Origin: Liolophura sinensis
Taxonomy: Eukaryota; Mollusca; Polyplacophora; Chitonida; Chitonidae
Direction of reading: 5' to 3'
DNA: 19,376 nt
Assembly: GCF_032854445.1 (NCBI RefSeq)
Contig: NW_027018514.1
Coordinates: forward strand, 1 to 19,376
Each line of letters opens with the position of its first letter. Position 1 is the first letter of the stretch. Below the pieces are notes generated by a model. The model was not told where the DNA came from and made no database searches. It worked only from the letters and a program-made list of their open reading frames with translations. Below, in pieces: positions 1-9,351 of the stretch. The translations under genes were made by a program, and so were the position numbers.

Positions 1-551
1 TACTATGCACAATCGCGACTGGTCGTTACTATATTCAACTTTTAACTATACGTTATGTGCCCTTTCGGTAGCCCAGAAGACGTCAAATCTTTGGGCTAAG
101 CCCATTTAACTCATCCAGCAATTGTCTTACTTTTAAGTCCAAGACAATCTCAATGTCTTTATCTACGTGTAGAAAAACCACACCATTTGTACATAAAAAA
201 CACAAGGTACTAGATACAGTCTGCTGTAAAAAGTACAACTGATCACTGACCCACATCAACAAGGTTCTAAAAGATGCGGAATTGGCCCAGGCATCGGCAG
301 CTGTTTAGAAAATTGCAAATTTCCCTGGTTTCCATGGAGTAAGAGCCGTTGCTGGGCACGTGACTATGACATCAATGATCATTCAATTGTCGCTACAGCC
401 AAAAGTATTGGTCGGAGAGCAACGCAGTTTGCACCATTCGATTTCTCGTCACAAAATACGTCGGATTAGCCTCTTACCAGCAGCACTTGAACAGTTTTTC
501 CACTTTTGCATTTTTGCCTGGTCTTTTTGTTAATTGAAATCGGATACACTG
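1..551 (+). repeat. Satellite monomer M1, class a
   Basis: 551-bp unit with the C-type 5' end (TATGCAC, GGTCGTT, TAACTATACG). Class a marks are TTTGTAC, CAAGGTAC, CTGACCC, CATCAACAAGG and GTTTAGAAAA. It has an extra T in CCCTTTCGG and a private change in GCACTTGAAC. It matches M7 and M15. Confidence 0.93.
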
Positions 552-1102
552 TACTATGCACAATCGCCACTGGTCGTTACTATATTCAACTTTTAACTAT
601 ACGTTATATGCCCTTCGGTAGCCCAGAAGACGTCAAATCTTTGGGCTAAGCCCATTTAACTCATCCAGCAATTGTCTTACTTTTAAGTCCAAGACAATCT
701 CAATGTCTTTATCTACGTGTAGAAAAACCACACCATTCGTACATAAAAAACACAATGTACTAGATACAGTCTGCTGTAAAAAGTACAACTGATCACTGAA
801 CCACATCTATAAGGTTCTAATAGTTGCGGAATTGGGCCAGGCATCGGCAGCTGTTTAAAAAATTGCAAATTTCCCTGGTTTCCATGGAGTAAGAGCCGTT
901 GCTGGGCACGTGACTATGACATCAATGATCATTCAATTGTCGCTACAGCCAAAAGTATTAGTGGGAGAGCAACGCAGTTTGCACCATTCGATTTCTCGTG
1001 ACAAAATACGTCGGATTAGCCTCTTACCAGCAGCACTGGAACAGTTTTTCCACTTTTGCATTTTTGCCTGGTCTTTTTGTTAATTTGAAATCGGATACAC
1101 TG
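552..1102 (+). repeat. Satellite monomer M2, class b
   Basis: 551-bp unit with the class b marks TTATATGCCC, CATCTATAAGG, AATAGTTGCGG and ATTAGTGGGAG. It matches M8 and M16, and also M29 and M33. AATCGCCACT is private. CGCAG in place of CGCGG is shared with M1. Confidence 0.93.
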
Positions 1103-1654
1103 TACTATGTACAATCGCGACTGGTCATTACTATATTCAACTTTTGACTGTAAGTTATGTGCCCTTCGGTAGCCCAGAAGACGTCAAATCTTTGGGCTAA
1201 GCCCATTTAACTCACCCAGCAATTGTCTTACTTCTAAGTCCAAGACAATCTCAATGTCTTTATCTACGTGTAGAAAAAACCACACCATTTGTACATAAAA
1301 AACACAATGTACTAGATACAGTCTGCTGTAAAAAGTACAACTGATCACTGAACCACATCAATAAGGTTCTAATAGATGCGGAATTGGGCCAGGCATCGGC
1401 AGCTGTTTAAAAATTTGCAAATTTCCCTGGTTTCCATGGAGTAAGAGCCGTTGCTGGGCATGTGACTATGACATCAATGATCATTCAATTGTCGCTACAG
1501 CCAAAAGTATTGGTCGGAGAGCGACGCGGTTTGCACCATTCGATTTCTCGTGACAAAATACGTCGGATTAGCCTCTTACCACAGCAGCTGGAACAGTTTT
1601 TCCACTTTTGCATTTTTGCCTGGTCTTTTTGTTAATTTGAAATCGGATACAATC
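1103..1654 (+). repeat. Satellite monomer M3, class c
   Basis: 552-bp unit with the T-type 5' end (TATGTAC, GGTCATT, TTGACTGTAAG) and the CTTCTAAG spacer of class c. It has one extra A in the TAGAAAAAA run. The E-box CACGTG found in most other units is CATGTG here. TACCACAGCAGCTGG near the 3' end is private. Confidence 0.93.
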
Positions 1655-2202
1655 TACTATGTACAATCGCGACTGGTCATTACTATATTCAACTTTTGAC
1701 TGTAAGTTATGTGCCCTTCTAAAGCCCAGAAGACGTCAAATCTTTGGGCTAAGCCTATTTAACTCATCCAGCAATTGTCTTACTTTTAAGTCCAAGACAA
1801 TTCAATGTCTTTATCTACGTGTAGAAAAACCACACCATTCGTACATAAATACACAAAGTACTAGATACAGTCTGCTGTAAAAAGTACAACTGATCACTGA
1901 ACCACATCAAAAAGGTTCTAAAAGATGCGGAAATGGCCCAGGCATCGGCAGCTGTTTAAAAAATTGCAAATTTCCCTGGTTTCCATGGAGTAAGAGCCGT
2001 TGCTGGGCACGTGACTATGACATCAATGATCATTCAATTGTCGCTACAGCCAAAAGTATTGGTCGGAGAGCAACGAGGTTTGCACCATTCGATTTCTCGT
2101 CACAAAATACGTCGGATTAGCCTCTTACCAGCAGCACTGGAACAGTTTTTCCACTTTTGCATTTTTGCCTGGTCTTTTTGTTAATTGAAATCGGATACAC
2201 TG
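1655..2202 (+). repeat. Satellite monomer M4, c-type 5' end with class d 3' part
   Basis: 548-bp unit with the T-type 5' end and CTTCTAAAGCCC, which removes an in-frame TAG seen in most units. Class d marks are ATACACAAAGTAC, GAAATGGCCC and CAACGAGG. It resembles M28 and M36 throughout and M13 in its 3' half. Confidence 0.93.
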
Positions 2203-2752
2203 TACTATGCCCAATCGCGACTGGTCGTGACTATATTCAACTTTTAACTATAAGTTATGTGCCCTTCTGTAGCCCAGAAGACGTCAAATCTTTGGGCTAA
2301 GCCCATTTAACTCACCCAGCAATTGTCTTACTTTAAAGTCCAAGACAATCTCAATGTCTTTATCTACGTGTAGAAAAACCACACCATTCGTACATAAAAA
2401 ACACAATGTACTAGATACAGTCTGCTGTAAAAAGTACAACTGATCACTGAACCACATCTATAAGGTTCTAATAGATGCGGAATTGGGCCAGGCATCGGCA
2501 GCTGTTAAAAAATTGCATATTTCCTTGGTTTCAATGGAGTAAGAGCCGTTGCTGGGCACGTGACTATGACATCAATGATCATTCAATTGTCGCTACAGCC
2601 AAAAGTATTGGTCGGAGAGCAACGCGGTTTGCACCATTCGATTTCTCGTGACAAAATACGTCGGATTAGCCTCTTACCAGCAGCACTGGAACAGTTTTTC
2701 CACTTTTGCATTTTTGCCTGGTCTTTTTGTTAATTTGAAATCGGATACAATC
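2203..2752 (+). repeat. Satellite monomer M5, class e
   Basis: 550-bp unit with the class e marks TAACTATAAG, CTTCTGTAGCCC and GTTAAAAAATTGCATAT. It is like M14 and M19. The TCCATGGA dyad is broken here (TTTCAATGGAG). It ends in the ACAATC form that usually precedes T-type units. Confidence 0.93.
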
Positions 2753-3302
2753 TACTATGTACAATCGCGACTGGTCATTACTATATTCAACTTTTGACTG
2801 TAAGTTATGTGCCCTTCGGTAGCCCAGAAGACGTCAAATCTTTGGGCTAAGCCCATTTAACTCACCCAGCAATTGTCTTACTTCTAAGTCCAAGACAATC
2901 TCAATGTCTTTATCTACGTGTAGAAAAACCACACCATTTGTACATAAAAAACACAATGTACTAGATACAGTCTGCTGTAAAAAGTACAACTGATCACTGA
3001 ACCACATCAATAAGGTTCTAAAAGATGCGGAATTGGCCCAGGCATCGGCAGCTGTTTAAAAAATTGCAAATTTCCCTGGTTTCCATGGAGTAAGAGCCGT
3101 TGCTGGGCACGTGACTATGACATCAATGATCATTCAATTGTCGCTACAGCCAAAAGTATTGGTCGGAGAGCAACGCGGTTTGCACCATTCGATTTCTCGT
3201 GACAAAATACGTCGGATTAGCCTCTTACCAGCAGCACTGGAACAGTTTTTCCACTTTTGCATTTTTGTTTGGTCTTTTTGTTAATTGAAATCGGATACAC
3301 TG
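2753..3302 (+). repeat. Satellite monomer M6, c-like
   Basis: 550-bp unit with the T-type 5' end and the CTTCTAAG spacer, then GAATTGGCCC and GTTTAAAA downstream. It sits between a class e unit and a class a unit, a place with no counterpart in M7-M14. TTTTTGTTTGG is private. Confidence 0.93.
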
Positions 3303-3853
3303 TACTATGCACAATCGTGACTGGTCGTTACTATATTCAACTTTTAACTATACGTTATGTGCCCTTCTGTAGCCCAGAAGACGTCAAATCTTTGGGCTAA
3401 GCCCATTTAACTCATCCAGCAATTGTCTTACTTTTCAGTCCAAGACAATCTCAATGTCTTTATCTACGTGTAGAAAAACCACACCATTTGTACATAAAAA
3501 ACACAAGGTACTAGATACAGTCTGCTGTAAAAAGTACAACTGATCACTGACCCACATCAACAAGGTTCTAAAAGATGCGGAATTGGCCCAGGCATCGGCA
3601 GCTGTTTAGAAAATTGCAAATTTCCCTGGTTTCCATGGAGTAAGACCCGTTGCTGGGCACGTGACTATGACATCAATGATCATTCAATTGTCGCTACAGC
3701 CAAAAGTATTGGTCGGAGAGCAACGCGGTTTGCACCATTCGATTTCTCGTCACAAAATACGTCGGATTAGCCTCTTACCAGCAGAACTGGAACAGTTTTT
3801 CCACTTTTGCATTTTTGCCTGGTCTTTTTGTTAATTTGAAATCGGATACACTG
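3303..3853 (+). repeat. Satellite monomer M7, class a
   Basis: 551-bp unit matching M1 and M15: TTTGTAC, CAAGGTAC, CATCAACAAGG and GTTTAGAAAA. It adds TTTTCAGTCC, shared with M15 and class g units. Private marks are AATCGTGAC, GTAAGACCCG and CAGCAGAACTGG. It opens the complete 8-unit set. Confidence 0.93.
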
Positions 3854-4403
3854 TACTATGCACAATCGCGACTGGTCGTTACTATATTCAACTTTTAACC
3901 ATACGTTATATGCCCTTCGGTAGCCCAGAAGACGTCAAATCTTTGGGCTAAGCCCATTTAACTCATCCAGCAATTGTCTTACTTTTAAGTCAAGACAATC
4001 TCAATGTCTTTATCTACGTGTAGAAAAACCACACCATTCGTACATAAAAAACACAATGTACTAGATACAGTCTGCTGTAAAAAGTACAACTGATCACTGA
4101 ACCACATCTATAAGGTTCTAATAGTTGCGGAATTGGGCCAGGCATCGGCAGCTGTTTAAAAAATTGCAAATTTCCCTGGTTTCCATGGAGTAAGAGCCGT
4201 TGCTGGGCACGTGACTATGACATCAATGATCATTCAATTGTCGCTACAGCCAAAAGTATTAGTGGGAGAGCAACGCGGTTTGCACCATTCGATTTTTCGT
4301 GACAAAATACGTCGGATTAGCCTCTTACCAGCAGCACTGGAACAGTTTTTCCACTTTTGCATTTTTGCCTGGTCTTTTTGTTAATTTGAAATCGGAAACA
4401 TTG
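3854..4403 (+). repeat. Satellite monomer M8, class b
   Basis: 550-bp unit with TTATATGCCC, CATCTATAAGG, AATAGTTGCGG and ATTAGTGGGAG, like M2 and M16. GATTTTTCGTGAC is shared with M16 and M29. One base is missing in TAAGTCAAG. TAACCATACG and CGGAAACATTG are private. Confidence 0.93.
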
Positions 4404-4953
4404 TACTATGTACAATCGCGACTGGTCATTACTATATTCAACTTTTGACTGTAAGTTATGTGCCCTTCTGTAGCCCAGAAGACGTCAAATCTTTGGCCTC
4501 AGCCCATTTAACTCACCCAGCAATTGTCTTACTTCTAAGTCCAAGACATTCTCAATGTCTTTATCTACGTGTAGAAAAACCACACCATTTGTACATAAAA
4601 AACACAATGTACTAGATACAGTCTGCTGTAAAAAGTACAACTGATCACTGACCCACATCAATAAGGTTCTAAAAGATGCGGAATTGGCCCAGGCATCGGC
4701 AGCTGTTTAGAAAATTGCATATTTCCCTGGTTTCCATGGAGTAAGAGCCGTTGCTGGGCACGTGACTATGACATCAATGATCATTCAATTGTCGCTACAG
4801 CCAAAAGTATTGGTCGGAGAGCAACGCGGTTTGCACCATTCGATTTCTCGTGACAAAATACGTCGGATTAGCCTCTTACCAGCAGCACTGGAACAGTTTT
4901 TCCACTTTTGCATTTTTGCCTGGTCTTCTTGTTAATTGAAATCGGATACACTG
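4404..4953 (+). repeat. Satellite monomer M9, class c
   Basis: 550-bp T-type unit with CTTCTAAG, like M3 and the 5' part of M17. Two dyads are damaged: TTTGGCCTCAGCCC replaces the 13-bp palindrome, and AAGACATT replaces the right hairpin arm AAGACAAT. Confidence 0.93.
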
Positions 4954-5043
4954 TACTATGCACAATCGCGACTGGTCGTTACTATATTCAACTTTTAACT
5001 ATACGTTATGTGCCCTTCGGTAGCCCAGAAGACGTCAAATCTT

Positions 5044-5056
5044 TGGGCTAAGCCCA
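5044..5056. repeat. 13-bp palindrome TGGGCTAAGCCCA, mapped in M10
   Basis: TGGGCT and AGCCCA are exact reverse complements around a single A. Another AGCCCA lies 17 bp upstream (5022-5027), so the left arm could pair with either. The element is intact in most units. It is broken in M9 and altered to CTGAGCCC in M25 and M32. Confidence 0.8.
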
Positions 5057-5072
5057 TTTAACTCATCCAGCA

Positions 5073-5100
5073 ATTGTCTTACTTTTAAGTCCAAGACAAT
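5073..5100. repeat. Conserved inverted repeat (hairpin or cruciform), mapped in M10
   Basis: Arms ATTGTCTT (5073-5080) and AAGACAAT (5093-5100) are perfect reverse complements around a 12-nt centre. Inside that centre ACTT and AAGT can also pair around TT, leaving only a CC bulge. Both outer arms are kept in most units, while the centre varies (TTTTAAG, TTTTCAG, TTCTAAG). The arm is damaged in M9. Function is unknown; extrusion or protein binding is possible. Confidence 0.8.
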
Positions 5101-5140
5101 CTCAATGTCTTTATCTACGTGTAGAAAAACCACACCATTT

Positions 5141-5162
5141 GTACATAAAAAACACAATGTAC
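5141..5162. repeat. GTACAT/ATGTAC inverted repeat, mapped in M10
   Basis: Six-base arms at 5141-5146 and 5157-5162 flank a 10-nt A-rich spacer. The right arm is ATGTAC only in units with CAATGTAC; units with CAAGGTAC or CAAAGTAC lose one pair, so this dyad is less conserved than the hairpin upstream. Confidence 0.55.
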
Positions 5163-5282
5163 TAGATACAGTCTGCTGTAAAAAGTACAACTGATCACTG
5201 AACCACATCAATAAGGTTCTAAAAGATGCGGAATTGGCCCAGGCATCGGGAGCTGTTTAAAAAATTGCAAATTTCACTGGTT

Positions 5283-5290
5283 TCCATGGA
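5283..5290. repeat. TCCATGGA palindrome, mapped in M10
   Basis: A perfect 8-bp palindrome present in nearly every unit and lost in M5 and M32. Its left edge coincides with the right breakpoint of the internal deletion shared by M31 and M35. Confidence 0.7.
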
Positions 5291-5308
5291 GTAAGAGCCG
5301 TTGCTGGG

Positions 5309-5314
5309 CACGTG
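5309..5314. promoter_or_regulatory. Recurrent E-box CACGTG, mapped in M10
   Basis: CACGTG is the canonical E-box hexamer bound by many eukaryotic bHLH factors. It is kept in nearly all units and is CATGTG in M3. A second E-box form, CAGCTG, lies upstream in most units but is CAACTG in M33. A hexamer in a repeat is weak evidence of binding, and its conservation may only reflect homogenisation. Confidence 0.3.
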
Positions 5315-5325
5315 ACTATGACATC

Positions 5326-5335
5326 AATGATCATT
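5326..5335. repeat. AATGATCATT palindrome, mapped in M10
   Basis: A perfect 10-bp palindrome in one of the most conserved parts of the monomer, 11 bp downstream of the E-box. It is loosely framed by GACA on the left and TGTC on the right. It is broken in M23 (GTGATGATTC). Confidence 0.7.
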
Positions 5336-5446
5336 CAATTGTCGCTACAGCCAAAAGTATTGGTCGGAGAGCAACGCGGTTTGCACCATTCGATTTCTCG
5401 TGACAAAATACGTCGGATTAGCCTCTTTCTAGCAGCACTGGAACAG

Positions 5447-5485
5447 TTTTTCCACTTTTGCATTTTTGCCTGGTCTTTTTGTTAA
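5447..5485. repeat. T-rich tract near monomer 3' end, mapped in M10
   Basis: Runs of T5, T4, T5 and T5 start at 5447, 5456, 5463 and 5476 in one strand. The spacings of 9, 7 and 13 bp are near but not at helical phase, so intrinsic bending is possible but not shown. Run lengths vary slightly between units. It marks the end of each monomer just before TTAATT(T)GAAATCGG. Confidence 0.6.
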
Positions 5486-5504
5486 TTTGAAATCGGATAC
5501 ACTG

Positions 5505-6053
5505 TACTATGCACAATCGCGACTGGTCGTTACTATATTCAACTTTTAACTATACGTTATGTGCCCTTCGGTAGCCCAGAAGACGTCAAATCTTTGGGCT
5601 AAGCCCATTTAACTCACCCAGCAATTGTCTTACTTTTCAGTCCAAGACAATCTCAATGTCTTTATCTACGTGTAGGAAAACCACACCATTTGTACATAAA
5701 AAACACAATGTACTAGATACAGTCTGCTGTAAAAAGTACAACTTATCACTGAACCACATTTATAAGGTTCTAATAGATGCGGAATTGGGCCAGGCATCGG
5801 CAGCTGTTAAAAAATTGCATATTTCCCTGGTTTCCATGGAGTAAGAGCCGTTGCTGGGCACGTGACTATGACATCAATGATCATTCAATTGTCGCTACAG
5901 CCAAAAGTATTAGTCGGAGAGCAAAGCGGTTTGCACCATTCGATTTCTCGTCACAAAATACGTCGGATTAGCCTCTTACCAGCAGCACTGGAACAGTTTT
6001 ACCACTTTTGCATTTTTGCCTGGACTTTTTGTTAATTGAAATCGGATACACTG
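5505..6053 (+). repeat. Satellite monomer M11, class f
   Basis: 549-bp unit with class f marks: TAGGAAAACC, TTATCACTG, CATTTATAAGG, ATTAGTCGG and GGACTTTTTG. It matches M20 fully and M17 from the middle on. GCAAAGCGG is shared with M20 only. Confidence 0.93.
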
Positions 6054-6602
6054 TACTATGCACAATCGCGACTGGTCGTTACTATATTCAACTTTTAACT
6101 ATACGTTATGTGCCCTTCGGTAGCCCAGAAGACGTCAAATCTTTGGGCTAAGCCCATTTAACTCATCCAGCAATTGTCTTACTTTTCAGTCCAAGACAAT
6201 CTCAATGTCTTTATCTACGTGTAGAAAAACCACACCATTTGTACATAAAAAACACAAGGTACTAGATACAGTCTGCTGTAAAAAGTACAACTGATCACTG
6301 ACCCACATCAATAATGTTCTAAAAGATGCGGAATTGGCCCAGGCATCGGCAGCTGTTTAGAAAATTGCAAATTTCCCTGGTTTCCATGGAGTAAGAGCCG
6401 TTGCTGGGCACGTGACTATGACATCAATGATCATTCAATTGTCGCTACAGCCAAAAGTATTGGTCGGAGAGCAACGCGGTTTGCACCATTCGATTTCTCG
6501 TCACAAAATACGTCGAATAAGCCTCTTACCAGCAGCACTGGAACAGTTTTTCCACTTTTGCATTTTGCCTGGTCTTTTTGTTAATTGAAATCGGATACAC
6601 TG
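6054..6602 (+). repeat. Satellite monomer M12, class g
   Basis: 549-bp unit with TTTTCAGTCC, CAAGGTAC, CTGACCC, ATAATGTTC, CGTCGAATAAG and a one-T-shorter GCATTTTGCC. By eye it is identical to M21, 4947 bp away. Confidence 0.93.
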
Positions 6603-7152
6603 TACTATGCACAATCGCGACTGGTCGTTACTATATTCAACTTTTAACTATACGTTATGTGCCCTTCGGTAGTCCAGAAGACGTCAAATCTTTGGGCTAA
6701 GCCCATTTAACTCATCCAGCAATTGTCTTACTTTTAAGTCCAAGACAATCTCAATGTCTTTATCTACGTGTAGAAAAACCACACCATTCGTACATAAAAT
6801 ACACAAAGTACTAGATACAGTCTGCTGTAAAAAGTACAACTGATCACTGAACCACATCAATAAGGTTCTAAAAGATGCGGAAATGGCCCAGGCATCGGCA
6901 GCTGTTTAAAAAATTGCAAATTTCCCTGGTTTCCATGGAGTAAGAGCCGTTGCTGGGCACGTGACTATGACATCAATGATCATTCAATTGTCGCTACAGC
7001 CAAAAGTATTGGTCGGAGAGCAACGAGGTTTGCACCATTCGATTTCTCGTCACAAAATACGTCGGATTAGCTTCTTACCAGCAGCACTGGAACAGTTTTT
7101 CCACTTTTGCATTTTTGCCTGGTCTTTTTGTTAATTGAAATCGGATACACTG
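6603..7152 (+). repeat. Satellite monomer M13, class d
   Basis: 550-bp unit with GGTAGTCCAG, ATACACAAAGTAC, GAAATGGCCC, CAACGAGG and CGTCAC. It differs from M22 at two visible places: GAAATGG against GAATTGG, and GCTTCTT against GCCTCTT. Confidence 0.93.
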
Positions 7153-7701
7153 TACTATGCACAATCGCGACTGGTCGTTACTATATTCAACTTTTAACTA
7201 TAAGTTATGTGCCCTTCTGTAGCCCAGAAGACGTCAAATCTTTGGGCTAAGCCCATTTAACTCACCCAGCAATTGTCTTACTTTTAAGTCCAAGACAATC
7301 TCAATGTCTTTATCTACGTGTAGAAAAACCACACCATTCGTACATAAAAAACACAATGTACTAGATACAGTCTGCTGTAAAAAGTACAACTGATCACTGA
7401 ACCACATTTATAAGGTTCTAATAGATGCGGAATTGGGCCAGGCATCGGCAGCTGTTAAAAAATTGCATATTTCCCTGGTTTCCATGGAGTAAGAGCCGTT
7501 GCTGGGCACGTGACTATGACATCAATGATCATTCAATTGTCGCTACAGCCAAAAGTATTAGTCGGAGAGCAACGCGGTTTGCACCATTCGATTTCTCGTG
7601 ACAAAATACGTCGGATTAGCCTCTTACCAGCAGCACTGGAACAGTTTTTCCACTTTTGCATTTTTGCCTGGTCTTTTTGTTAATTGAAATCGGATACACT
7701 G
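7153..7701 (+). repeat. Satellite monomer M14, class e
   Basis: 549-bp unit with TAACTATAAG, CTTCTGTAGCCC, CATTTATAAGG, GTTAAAAAATTGCATAT and ATTAGTCGG. It matches M19 and the 5' part of M23. It closes the complete 8-unit set. Confidence 0.93.
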
Positions 7702-8251
7702 TACTATGCACAATCGCGACTGGTCGTTACTATATTCAACTTTTAACTATACGTTATGTGCCCTTCGGTAGCCCAGAAGACGTCAAATCTTTGGGCTAAG
7801 CCCATTTAACTCATCCAGCAATTGTCTTACTTTTCAGTCCAAGACAATCTCAATGTCTTTATCTACGTGTAGAAAAACCACACCATTTGTACATAAAAAA
7901 CACAATGTACTAGATACAGTCTGCTGTAAAAAGTACAACTGATCACTGACCCACATCAACAAGGTTCTAAAAGATGCGGAATTGGCCCAGGCATCGGCAG
8001 CTGTTTAGAAAATTGCAAATTTCCCTGGTTTCCATGGAGTAAGAGCCGTTGCTGTGCACGTGACTATGACATCAATGATCATTCAATTGTCGCTACAGCC
8101 AAAAGTATTGGTCGGAGAGCAACGCGGTTTGCACCATTCGATTTCTCGTGATAAAATACGTCGGATTAGCCTCTTACCATCAGCACTGGAACAGTTTTTC
8201 CACTTTTGCATTTTTGCCTGGTCTTTTTGTTAATTGAAATCGGATACACTG
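7702..8251 (+). repeat. Satellite monomer M15, class a
   Basis: 550-bp unit like M7: TTTTCAGTCC, CTGACCC, CATCAACAAGG and GTTTAGAAAA. It has CAATGTAC where M1 and M7 have CAAGGTAC. Private marks are GCTGTGCACG, CGTGATAAAAT and ACCATCAGC. Confidence 0.93.
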
Positions 8252-8802
8252 TACTATGCACAATCGCGACTGGTCGTTACTATATTCAACTTTTAACTAT
8301 ACGTTATATGCCCTTCGGTAGCCCAGAAGACGTCAAATCTTTGGGCTAAGCCCATTTAACTCATCCAGCAATTGTCTTACTTTTAAGTCCAAGACAATCT
8401 CAATGTCTTTATCTACGTGTAGAAAAACCACACCATTCGTACATAAAAAACACAATGTACTAGATACAGTCTGCTGTAAAAAGTACAACTGATCACTGAA
8501 CCACATCTATATGGTTCTAATAGTTGCGGAATTGGGCCAGGCATCGGCAGCTGTTTACAAAATTGCAAATTTCCCTGGTTTCCATGGAGTAAGAGCCGTT
8601 GCTGGGCACGTGACTATGACATCAATGATCATTCAATTGTCGCTACAGCCAAAAGTATTAGTGGGAGAGCAACGCGGTTTGCACCATTCGATTTTTCGTG
8701 ACAAAATACGTCGGATTAGCCTCTTACCAGCAGCCCTGGAACAGTTTTTCCACTTTTGCATTTTTGCCTGGTCTTTTTGTTAATTTGAAATCGGATACAA
8801 TC
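8252..8802 (+). repeat. Satellite monomer M16, class b
   Basis: 551-bp unit with the class b marks TTATATGCCC, AATAGTTGCGG, ATTAGTGGGAG and GATTTTTCGTG. CTATATGGTTC and GTTTACAAAATT are private. The latter removes the in-frame TAA and creates a 90-codon frame at 8511-8783, which I do not regard as a gene. Confidence 0.93.
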
Positions 8803-9351
8803 TACTATGTACAATCGCGACTGGTCATTACTATATTCAACTTTTGACTGTAAGTTATGTGCCCTTCGGTAGCCCAGAAGACGTCAAATCTTTGGGCTAA
8901 GCCCATTTAACTCACCCAGCAATTGTCTTACTTCTAAGTCCAAGACAATCTCAATGTCTTTATCTACGTGTAGGAAAACCACACCATTTGTACATAAAAA
9001 ACACAATGTACTAGATACAGTCTGCTGTAAAAAGTACAACTTATCACTGAACCACATTTATAAGGTTCTAATAGATGCGGAATTGGGCCAGGCATCGGCA
9101 GGTGTTAAAAAATTGCATATTTCCCTGGTTTCCATGGAGTAAGAGCCGTTGCTGGGCACGTGACTATGACATCAATGATCATTCAATTGTCGCTACAGCC
9201 AAAAGTATTAGTCGGAGAGCAACGCGGTTTGCACCATTCGATTTCTCGTCACAAAATACGTCGGATTAGCCTCTTACCAGCAGCACTGGAACAGTTTTTC
9301 CACTTTTGCATTTTTGCCTGGACTTTTTGTTAATTGAAATCGGATACACTG
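8803..9351 (+). repeat. Satellite monomer M17, c/f fusion
   Basis: 549-bp unit. Its 5' part is class c (T-type end, CTTCTAAG) like M9. From TAGGAAAACC on it is class f like M11 (TTATCACTG, CATTTATAAGG, GGACTTTTTG). The switch lies between about 8936 and 8973. GGCAGGTG is private. Confidence 0.88.

Larger units (their letters stand above)
4958..5485 (+). other. Mostly open plus-strand frame, 176 codons with three internal stops
   Basis: Starting at the ATG of TACTATG in M10, one frame runs to the TAA after the T-rich tract. It meets only TAG at 5021, TGA at 5192 and TAA at 5258. Each stop is missing in some units: CTAAAGCCC in M4, TTATCACTG in M11, M17 and M20, and GTTTACAAA in M16. No unit lacks all three. 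The translation matches nothing I recognise, and one monomer length is not a multiple of three. Substitutions between units show no obvious bias to third positions. It could be a trace of a coding ancestor or chance. Confidence 0.3.
4954..5504 (+). repeat. Satellite monomer M10, class x, used here as reference unit
   Basis: 551-bp unit with the C-type 5' end and mostly majority bases throughout. It is the only unit in this place of the 8-unit set, because M15-M19 lacks a counterpart. Private marks are CATCGGGAGCTG, ATTTCACTGG and CTCTTTCTAGCAGC. The internal motifs listed separately are mapped on this unit. Confidence 0.93.
3303..7701 (+). repeat. Complete 8-monomer higher-order repeat (M7-M14)
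   Basis: Units M7 to M14 carry eight distinguishable variant sets in the order a-b-c-x-f-g-d-e. The a-b-c run recurs at M1-M3 and M15-M17. The f-g-d-e run recurs in shortened form at M17-M19 and in full at M20-M23. This 4399-bp block is the only stretch in the window where both runs are joined without a fused unit, so it is the best candidate for the ancestral higher-order repeat. The class letters are mine and rest on visible diagnostic substitutions. Confidence 0.75.

Noticed and set aside
1-551. Monomer as a transposon or Helitron copy
   Set aside because: Units abut directly with no terminal inverted repeats, target-site duplications, TC/CTRR ends or hairpin at the unit boundary.
5210-5235. 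GGTTCTAA as an RNA polymerase III B box (a tRNA-derived repeat)
   Set aside because: It lacks the GGTTCGANNCC core, no A box lies at the right distance upstream, and no cloverleaf can be drawn.
5285-5300. GGAGTAAGAG as a splice donor, or ATAAAA as a polyadenylation signal
   Set aside because: Such short matches are expected by chance in AT-rich DNA. No acceptor, exon or open frame accompanies them, and no exact AATAAA is placed sensibly.
5375-5415. Possible CENP-B box in the TTCGATTTCTCG region
   Set aside because: The CENP-B core needs TTCG, then A and CGGG at set spacing. Only TTCG is present; the A and CGGG are missing. The other TTCG sites fail as well.
5656-5971. Paired 62- and 64-codon open frames repeated in M11, M17 and M20
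   Set aside because: They recur only because the units are copies of each other. They overlap in different frames of the monomer and differ by frameshifts elsewhere.
8511-8783. 90-codon plus-strand open frame in M16
   Set aside because: It exists only because one base (TAA/TAG to TAC) removes a stop found in the matching units, and its ATG is a private change. There is no homology I recognise and no context for expression.
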